Of a stretch of 52,423 nt of DNA, positions 47,292-52,423 are shown one piece after another. Below the pieces are notes generated by a model that worked only from the letters and a program-made list of their open reading frames with translations, made no database searches and was not told the origin of the DNA. Position numbers and translations under genes: made by a program. Location of the stretch: the NCBI GenBank assembly GCA_002402575.1, contig DHGD01000149.1:1-52423 (forward strand), in the 5' to 3' direction. The DNA comes from Syntrophomonas sp. UBA4807. GTDB taxonomy: Bacteria > Bacillota > Syntrophomonadia > Syntrophomonadales > Syntrophomonadaceae. Positions within the stretch are counted from its first letter, which is position 1. Each line of letters starts with the position of its first letter.

Positions 47292-47722
47292 ATGGATAAA
47301 CTTTACGCGATGCTGCGACAGGCCGAAGAGACAGAGGCTCTGGCGCAAAGCTGACGGAAGACGCCGGTTTAGCTTTGCCAGACGCTCCTTCTCCAGAAAT
47401 CAGAAAGTGCTCCGACCAATCTGACGCTATGTCTTTATTTGAAAAAGCTTGGGAGCTGTATCAGCAGGTGGAAACACAAGTAAGGATGCAACTGGATGAT
47501 ATGGGCAGCGAGGAAAGCAACCTTTTACTTGCACAGACCTTGTTAGACATTCATATTCATCCGAATTCGGGCCTGAAACGGGATACCCCCGCACTTTGGG
47601 AATCTCAGTATCTCTGGCTCGAGCTGTATTTCCAAACCCGAAATGAGGCATATCTGGAAAAAGCGAAGCTTTGTGAGGGGATACGAAATGCCCACGTAGA
47701 AAAAATTGTACAAGGAGGATAA
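47292..47722 (+). pseudogene. Hypothetical gene broken by a frameshift
   Basis: MDKLYAMLRQAEETEALAQS stops at 47352, while the next frame reads SGAKLTEDAGLALPDAPSPE and runs on as a 115-residue helical sequence (FEKAWELYQQVETQVRMQL, SQYLWLELYFQTRNEAYLEK) to 47722. One base change near 47340 would join them. Family not recognised. It lies 3 bp before the lipoprotein gene, whose ribosome binding site overlaps its end. Confidence 0.5.
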
Positions 47723-47725
47723 CCG

Positions 47726-48565
47726 ATGAAACGACTGCTTTTTGCCGGATTGATATTGACCCTATGCTTGTCGCTGTGTTCATGCGGTTCAACAGGCGAA
47801 AGTTCTGATCAGGCTTCAGACGCTGGCCGTTCAGCAGATACCCTTGAGAACGAACCGACTGTGTCGGTAACGGAACATACCGCGCAACCGAGCGCCACCT
47901 CACAGACCGAAGAATCAAATCCCGGCGTTGCGTTCCCCTTTGAAGACGATGAAGGGCGCACACGCTACCGTTTGGTGATAAACGGCACAGAGGTCGAGAC
48001 GGGAAACTACCCCTTTACACTCCCGGATGAGCCAAACAGCGGCTATTATCCGATTGAGGACGTGCTGAACTGTTTTGGCGTGGCCTGCCTGACAAATGAA
48101 GATAAGAGCGCCTGTGCAACGGTAATTAACAATGCTCTCATTCAGGTATTCGCAGATTCGCCTACGCTGACCTACGGCAGCAAGACAATTTCTGCCGTGG
48201 ACACCAAGGTTGTTCCTGTTGTGGTTGAAGGAGCTTTATATGTCCCCAGTTTCTTTCTGATGCAGCTTTCAGACAGCAGTATTGTGGATTTCAGCGATGA
48301 CCGAAGCGCGGCGACTCTGGAAACTGATATCGTCGTGGATGCATCAATATCGGGGCTTGTCGGCGTTGATACCAGCATGCTCGAACGAGGCGGTTCCGGT
48401 CAGGTCGTAACCAATGGAATACACCGTTGCCCGAGGTGCGGGGGAGCAGGTGGGCGTAACGTAGCAGTTCAAGATAAGTATTGGAATCAAGGTCAATGGA
48501 TACCGACACTGAAAAGCTCATGGGAGGTTTGCCCTTACTGTGGCGGCAGTGGCACGGTAAACTGA
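47726..48565 (+). CDS. Lipoprotein with stalk-like domain and DnaJ-type zinc motifs
   Basis: A 279-residue exported protein. A basic start and hydrophobic core end in LCSC, a lipobox with Cys20 as the likely lipid attachment site. A Ser/Thr/Glu-rich linker follows (to ~75). The domain ~75-205 (YRLVINGTEVETGNYPF, VVVEGALYVPSFFLMQLS) resembles the copper-amine-oxidase N-terminal type of stalk domain common in Gram-positive surface proteins. The C-terminus carries CPRCGGAGG (235) and CPYCGGSG (269), CxxCxGxG motifs like those of DnaJ, unusual outside the cell. AAGGAGG precedes the ATG. Function unknown. Confidence 0.75.
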   Translation: MKRLLFAGLILTLCLSLCSCGSTGESSDQASDAGRSADTLENEPTVSVTEHTAQPSATSQTEESNPGVAFPFEDDEGRTRYRLVINGTEVETGNYPFTLPDEPNSGYYPIEDVLNCFGVACLTNEDKSACATVINNALIQVFADSPTLTYGSKTISAVDTKVVPVVVEGALYVPSFFLMQLSDSSIVDFSDDRSAATLETDIVVDASISGLVGVDTSMLERGGSGQVVTNGIHRCPRCGGAGGRNVAVQDKYWNQGQWIPTLKSSWEVCPYCGGSGTVN

Positions 48566-48635
48566 TCAGGGCGCGTTGTGAAACTCAGCGATATCCACGG
48601 CGTCTACACGTTAAGCGGTGAGTTTTGGAAGGTGA

Positions 48636-49094
48636 ATGCGTATGTGGCGGTGTTTATTCAAAGGGCTTGATTGGGACAGCAGGCTTGAGGCGCACCAGCT
48701 TAAAATGATACAGCGGACCAAAAGAGATATTCAACTTTTTCGGTTATGGAAGAAAAGCCCCTATATCGAGGTGCGTATTGCGGCCATTTATAAACTACAA
48801 AATCAAGAATTGCTTTCCCATATCGCTCAGACAGAACATGTAGACGAGCTGCGCTATGAGGCCGTAAGAAAACTGACGGATAAAACCCTGCTTGCCAAAA
48901 TCGCAATTGAGGATGAGAGCGATAATATTCGGTATGTCGCACATCGTAAGTATGCCTGCCGTAAGGGGGTCAATTTGTGGGATGCCTCCGGAATGGATGC
49001 GGACGTGGAAAAGGTGCTCTCTGCGATTATGGAACGTAATGCCCACCTGCACTTTCTCGCAACAGGTCAGAGAATTGATGAGGAATGGTGGTGA
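48636..49094 (+). CDS. HEAT-like repeat protein
   Basis: A 152-residue cytoplasmic helical protein. Residues ~45-115 contain short repeats of the HEAT type (VRIAAIYKLQNQELLSHIA, LRYEAVRKLTDKTLLAKIA, IRYVAHRKYACRKG) that should form a curved binding surface. GGAAGG precedes the ATG. It overlaps the open frame of the next gene by 10 bp if that frame is read from its first ATG. Partner unknown; similar repeats occur in the protein at 50639-50953. Confidence 0.65.
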   Translation: MRMWRCLFKGLDWDSRLEAHQLKMIQRTKRDIQLFRLWKKSPYIEVRIAAIYKLQNQELLSHIAQTEHVDELRYEAVRKLTDKTLLAKIAIEDESDNIRYVAHRKYACRKGVNLWDASGMDADVEKVLSAIMERNAHLHFLATGQRIDEEWW

Positions 49095-49132
49095 ATCCCG
49101 ACCGAATGGCGGAAGCCCCGGTGGTAAATACA

Positions 49133-50275
49133 ATGAGTACAGTAAAAGAGATTTCAATTCGATGCGCCGTTTGTGGCATAGAGAGCAAACAAGCAGTATT
49201 GTCTTCATACAGCCTGTTGAGTGAACCTGACCTGGATTTTCGGCCAGCTCCAATGCTGCGCTGGGCAATGAAATATTGGTTGATGGAGTGTCCAAGCTGC
49301 GGGTATGTGGCAAAAAGTCTACGCAGATGGCCATGGGCCGCCAAGAAAACTTTACGCCAGATTTACAGCGGGCTAGATGCAAATCTGCCTTTTTCCGCAC
49401 ATGTCTTTCATAAACAGGCGCTGTATTGCGAATATGTCCGGCACACTACCGGTGCGTTGCGTGCCTATCTTTACGCGGCATGGGCCTGTGACGATGCGGA
49501 GGATGATATTCACGCTATGGCCATGCGGCTCAAATGTCTGGAACTGACACAGAAAAAGCTGCACTGCTGCCGCCGCAGTAAATGGCGCAAGCACATGCAG
49601 CTCATTGCTGACCTGCAGCGCCGAACTCAGAATATTGCGGCCCTGCGCGCTATGGACACGAATGACCGTCGGCTTGATTATACGACACGCGAGCTACTGA
49701 TTTATCAAAAGGCTCTTGCGGAAAAACATGATTTTTCAGCGCATAACCGGGCCGAGATCGACTTGGAGCCATTTGATAATTATAATGAAAGGAAGTCTAG
49801 TGACGGCCCTGATCCGTCCTATGAACTTGAAGCAGATCTGGCACAGGCATTGTCCATGCATCCAGCGGACCGTACAGAAGCATTGGAAAGGCTTGATTGC
49901 CTGCGTCCACATGAACTGAATCTGCCGTACCATGCGTATGACGCATTGCTGCGGCAGCATCGGGGCTTGCCTGTAAGCACAGATAATCCATATGATGTCG
50001 AGGACATTGCCAAGGTTGTAAACAGCGAGTTTCTCGATATAGTGGAAACCTTTGCGGTGCCGCATAGCATGGTGCGTGAGCGGGTTACGCTTCAAAACAA
50101 AACATGCATGGCAATACTGTATCAGCTTTATACCAGTCCGTATCTTGAGAAAGAATGGAAGAATTATGCCAATGCGCAGGAACGGTTATACCTGATGCGT
50201 ATTGACGATTTGTTCTCCGATGATAGCTATCTGGTCGGATTGATCGAACCGAGAACACTTGATAAGCCTAAATAG
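49133..50275 (+). CDS. Zinc-ribbon protein of unknown function
   Basis: About 380 residues. The N-terminus has two CxxC pairs, RCAVCG and CPSCGYVAK, ~50 residues apart, which should hold one zinc; this part recalls the DUF2225 family. A helical middle follows (YCEYVRHTTGALRAYLYAAW). The last ~150 residues (YDVEDIAKVVNSEFLDIVET, TLQNKTCMAILYQLYTSPYL) form another helical part I do not recognise. The frame is open from an ATG at 49085, but GGTGG eight bases before the ATG at 49133 and the family-like start STVKEISIRC favour the later one. The gene ends just before the second copy of the terminator. Confidence 0.65.
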   Translation: MSTVKEISIRCAVCGIESKQAVLSSYSLLSEPDLDFRPAPMLRWAMKYWLMECPSCGYVAKSLRRWPWAAKKTLRQIYSGLDANLPFSAHVFHKQALYCEYVRHTTGALRAYLYAAWACDDAEDDIHAMAMRLKCLELTQKKLHCCRRSKWRKHMQLIADLQRRTQNIAALRAMDTNDRRLDYTTRELLIYQKALAEKHDFSAHNRAEIDLEPFDNYNERKSSDGPDPSYELEADLAQALSMHPADRTEALERLDCLRPHELNLPYHAYDALLRQHRGLPVSTDNPYDVEDIAKVVNSEFLDIVETFAVPHSMVRERVTLQNKTCMAILYQLYTSPYLEKEWKNYANAQERLYLMRIDDLFSDDSYLVGLIEPRTLDKPK

Positions 50276-50321
50276 CCTTGCCGAATTCTCTGCGGTCTGC
50301 ATACATCATTATATTGAAACG

Positions 50322-50353
50322 CCAAAGTGTAAATCCACGCTTTGGTGTTTTTT
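50322..50353 (+). terminator. Terminator, second copy
   Basis: Same hairpin as at 45817 with one base changed in the loop, followed by TGTTTTTT. It ends the gene group 45926-50275. Confidence 0.8.
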
Positions 50354-50430
50354 CATCTGAAAGTATTTTTCTCAGGTAAGATGAACATATCAAAAGATTA
50401 TTAAAAACTACTCATAAGAAGGAACGCCTC

Positions 50431-50625
50431 ATGATTTATCTTACAGGAGATATTCACGCTTCCCATGGTTTTGAAAGGCTTTCGGATAAAGGCTTCCCCG
50501 GACAAAATGGGCTTGCAAAATCCGATTACGTGATTATTTGCGGCGATTTTGGGTGTGTGGGATGGCGGCAAGCAAGATCAATACTGGCAGGATTGGTTAC
50601 AGGAGAAGCCCTTCACGACACTTAA
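50431..50625 (+). pseudogene. Metallophosphoesterase fragment (frameshifted)
   Basis: MIYLTGDIHASHGFERLS and YVIICGDFG carry the first two metal-binding motifs of calcineurin-like phosphoesterases (GDIH and GDFG). After GDFG the match jumps to another frame (VWDGGKQDQYWQDWLQEKPF) and then ends where the HEAT gene begins; the GNH and later His motifs are missing. GAAGGA lies seven bases before the ATG. A truncated and frameshifted relic. Confidence 0.7.
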
Positions 50626-50638
50626 AGGAGGCTGTGAC

Positions 50639-50953
50639 ATGACATACGCCAACTGGAGAAGCATGGACGATACGGCCGCTATGCGGGGCGTGCGTTCCGA
50701 TATGACCAGAGAAGAGCTGATCGAGGTGGCTTATGGGGCGCGTTCCGGCGCCGCAAGGAGAATTGCGGTGGTATATCTTGATGATCCTGAAATCACGCGA
50801 GCCTTTGCATTGGAAGACCGTGATCCCATGGTGCGGCGAGGACTTGCCCGCAGATTGACAAATGCGGCGTCTTTAGAGCAACTGCTGGATGACGCAGATT
50901 CCTCCGTCAGAAAAGCGGCGGCGGATACGCTTAAAAAGCTTCAGGAAAAATGA
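50639..50953 (+). CDS. Small HEAT-like repeat protein, end changed by insertion
   Basis: A 104-residue protein of short helical repeats (TREELIEVAYGARSGAARRI, VRRGLARRLTNAASLEQLL, VRKAAADTLKKLQEK). AAAGGAGG lies before the ATG, which fixes the start inside a longer open frame. The TGA stop is formed by the first bases of the 33-bp inverted repeat (50952-50984), so the original 3' end was probably longer. Related in style to the protein at 48636-49094. Confidence 0.65.
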   Translation: MTYANWRSMDDTAAMRGVRSDMTREELIEVAYGARSGAARRIAVVYLDDPEITRAFALEDRDPMVRRGLARRLTNAASLEQLLDDADSSVRKAAADTLKKLQEK

Positions 50954-50984
50954 ATTGATCTGGTCAAGCCTAAGCGGACAATAA
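50952..50984. repeat. Left copy of 33-bp inverted repeat
   Basis: Exact reverse complement of 52360-52392; supplies the stop codon of the HEAT-like gene to its left. Confidence 0.9.
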
Positions 50985-51146
50985 GAAGCTTTGTCGATCT
51001 TATCCTCCACAGGTTTTCTTTTTCGAAACGGCAGACAACCTTTACTTTGTAAGATTAAAACGCAACCCTTTTCTCCCGATTCGGTTGCATTTACTTTGTC
51101 TATTTAACAATTCGGAATATTATGATTAAAAAAGGCAATAATATTG

Positions 51147-51175
51147 TTGTTATTATTCCGTTGATGAGGTATACT
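51147..51175 (+). promoter_or_regulatory. Promoter of the Fic gene
   Basis: TTGTTA (51147-51152), a 17-bp spacer and TATACT (51170-51175). A dyad (GGAATATTAT near 51114 against TTATTATTCC near 51150) covers the -35, which may be an operator for the HTH of the Fic protein. Confidence 0.55.
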
Positions 51176-51200
51176 ATTAAAATACACAGGAGGTGATGGC

Positions 51201-52118
51201 ATGGAATACATTACGGTAAAACAGGCTTCTGAGCGGTGGGGCATATCCGATCGCCGAGTTCGCGTGCTTTGCGAGGAGGGGCGGATACAAGGTGTTATCA
51301 GAAAAGGCCGTTCTTATCTTATTCCTGCGGATACACTTAAACCAATTGACAGACGCAGTCTCCGTGGCAAGGAGATTCCGGAACAATACACTGAACTCTT
51401 TGCAGCTGTCGATGAGATGAAGGCAGAGCTTGACCGTCGGCGTCCGTTGACAAGCGGGGAATTAAAACGTTTGCAGGACGAATTCCTCGTGGAATTTACG
51501 TACAACTCAAACGCAATTGAAGGTAACACGCTCACACTTCAGGAAACTGCACTTGCCTTGGAGGGTGTGACGATTGACCAAAAACCCCTCAAAGATCACC
51601 TAGAGGCGGTGGGGCATCGCGATGCGTTTCTTTATGTTGTTTCTCTTGTCAGTGAAAAGCTTCCTGTTTCGGAACGGATTATCCGTGAAATCCACGCCCT
51701 CGTTTTGATTGACAGACCGGAAGATAAAGGTGTGTACAGGAAAATTCCAGTGAGGATTATGGGTGCGCACCATGAACCTCCGCAACCTTATCTTGTTCCT
51801 GTTCAAATGGAACAGTTGATTGCGGAGTTATCCAGTGATAACCGGCATATCATAGAAACAGCAGCGTTGTTCCATCTGAATTTCGAGGGAATTCATCCGT
51901 TCATCGATGGAAACGGTCGCACCGGCCGGTTGATATTGAACCTCATGCTCATGCAGGCTGGCTACCCGCCTATTGACGTGAAATTTTCCGATAGGCGAAA
52001 ATATTACGCTTGTTTTGACAGTTATTATCGGGACAATGACGCATCTCCGCTGGTGAATATGGTCGGAGAGTATGTAAAAGAAAGACTTTCACAGTATTTG
52101 AGTCTGTTTCAAGAATAA
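51201..52118 (+). CDS. HTH-Fic domain protein (probable AMP-transferase)
   Basis: A 305-residue intact Fic protein. Residues 1-50 are an excisionase-like winged helix (TVKQASERWGISDRRVRVL, GRSYLIPADTL). A helical linker follows. The inhibitory motif SNAIEGN (~101-107) fits (S/T)xxxE(G/N) placed before the Fic core, the class in which the same chain holds the enzyme off. The core motif HPFIDGNGRTGR (~232) has every catalytic residue. Fic enzymes transfer AMP or a related group to Ser, Thr or Tyr of a target protein. AGGAGG before the ATG is strong. No separate antitoxin gene is seen. It lies inside an inverted-repeat unit, and relics of the same family occur at 38.5 and 40.5 kb. Target unknown. 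Confidence 0.92.
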   Translation: MEYITVKQASERWGISDRRVRVLCEEGRIQGVIRKGRSYLIPADTLKPIDRRSLRGKEIPEQYTELFAAVDEMKAELDRRRPLTSGELKRLQDEFLVEFTYNSNAIEGNTLTLQETALALEGVTIDQKPLKDHLEAVGHRDAFLYVVSLVSEKLPVSERIIREIHALVLIDRPEDKGVYRKIPVRIMGAHHEPPQPYLVPVQMEQLIAELSSDNRHIIETAALFHLNFEGIHPFIDGNGRTGRLILNLMLMQAGYPPIDVKFSDRRKYYACFDSYYRDNDASPLVNMVGEYVKERLSQYLSLFQE

Positions 52119-52123
52119 AAGTG

Positions 52124-52155
52124 GCCTCGCGGTTTTTCTCCGCGAGGCTGTTTTG
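52124..52155 (+). terminator. Terminator of the Fic gene
   Basis: Perfect 9-bp stem GCCTCGCGG (52124-52132) with CCGCGAGGC (52140-52148), then TGTTTTG. A relative is at 40471-40512. Confidence 0.85.
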
Positions 52156-52250
52156 TTACGGCTTGGCTCGGCGAATCGCATCGACGTCATTTAAAGCTCT
52201 GTTGTGAAGCCGATAAACCCATATGGAGAACCGTTGAAATCCAGACATAG

Positions 52251-52412
52251 ATGAAACAGGAAGTAAGGGAGTACATAGAAGTGTTTTACAATCGGCAGAG
52301 GCTGCATTCTAAAATTGGTTACCTCTCGCCTTGTGATTTTGAAAGGGTTAATTCCAGCTTTATTGTCCGCTTAGGCTTGACCAGATCAATTCTGTGCATT
52401 GAGGCTGATTAA
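52251..52412 (+). pseudogene. IS3-family transposase OrfB 3' remnant
   Basis: A 53-codon frame reading VREYIEVFYNRQRLHSKIGY and LSPCDFE, the C-terminal end of IS3-type OrfB (YIxxFYNxxRxHSxxGYxSP). The rest of the transposase is absent. The inverted repeat 52360-52392 lies inside its last codons. Confidence 0.8.
52360..52392. repeat. Right copy of 33-bp inverted repeat
   Basis: Exact reverse complement of 50952-50984, located at the 3' end of the OrfB remnant. Confidence 0.9.
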
Positions 52413-52423
52413 GAACCCGTGTA

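Larger units (their letters stand above)
50952..52392 (+). mobile_element. IS3-derived unit carrying a Fic gene
   Basis: A perfect 33-bp inverted repeat (50952-50984 and 52360-52392, starting GAATTGATCTGGTCAAGCC on the left) bounds the segment. The right end lies within the 3' end of an IS3 OrfB frame, where such elements end. Inside are the Fic gene with its own promoter and terminator; OrfA and most of OrfB are gone. It could move only with transposase from elsewhere. No target-site duplication is obvious. Confidence 0.5.

Noticed and set aside
48578..48670. Short GTG frame starting VKLSDIHGVYTLSGEF between the lipoprotein and HEAT genes.
   Set aside because: Protein-like at the start but only 30 codons, overlaps the HEAT gene, and has no clear ribosome binding site.

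Overview
The window looks like chromosomal DNA of a Gram-positive (Firmicutes) bacterium, probably a member of the Clostridia. The signs are S-layer homology (SLH) domains, sigma-A type promoters with purine-rich ribosome binding sites, a PadR/DUF1048 operon, and rho-independent terminators throughout. A relative of Syntrophomonas is my guess, not something the sequence proves.

Positions 1-3,060 are core-like: a membrane-anchored MurF-type ligase and an alpha/beta hydrolase that overlap in one leftward operon, then a leftward tRNA-Trp with its own promoter and terminator. Positions 3,064-32,211 hold the dominant feature, a leftward two-gene operon. A membrane-anchored TPR protein is followed, 62 bp later, by one uninterrupted 27.7-kb reading frame for a 9,248-residue secreted protein. 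This protein has a signal peptide, an acidic Ser/Gly/Asp-rich linker, GGxGDD-type repeats, thousands of residues of beta-helix-like repeats with helical and Trp-rich inserts, five tandem copies of a unit of about 230 residues, a coiled coil, a poly-Gly linker and three C-terminal SLH domains. It is best read as a cell-wall-bound giant fibre or adhesin, and it is the most remarkable object here.

Positions 32,238-38,118 hold a gamma-glutamylcyclotransferase-like gene with an odd start, then a type III restriction-modification pair (mod upstream of res). The Res nuclease motif appears to have lost its lysine. Positions 38,155-42,400 are a scar-rich segment: an IS3 orfA relic, a Fic pseudogene, a serine-recombinase tail, an HTH protein plus alpha/beta hydrolase operon, a second Fic-tail relic, a SAM methyltransferase, an MFS transporter remnant and a GNAT acetyltransferase.

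Positions 42,568-45,679 carry a truncated group II intron reverse transcriptase, a TauE/SafE transporter and a PadR-DUF1048-DUF1048 operon. GTCCCCCTGACAC-type repeats lie between these genes and have altered their ends. An IS3 orfB relic closes the segment. Positions 45,817-50,353 are bounded by two nearly identical terminators and hold a zinc-ribbon Nudix protein, two broken small genes, a lipoprotein, a HEAT-like protein and a zinc-ribbon protein of unknown role. The last part (50,431-52,423) has a broken metallophosphoesterase, a small HEAT-like protein, and an intact HTH-Fic gene. The Fic gene sits with an IS3 transposase tail inside a perfect 33-bp inverted repeat, which suggests an IS3-derived unit carrying a Fic gene. 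Fic relics at 38.5 and 40.5 kb suggest repeated visits by this gene family.
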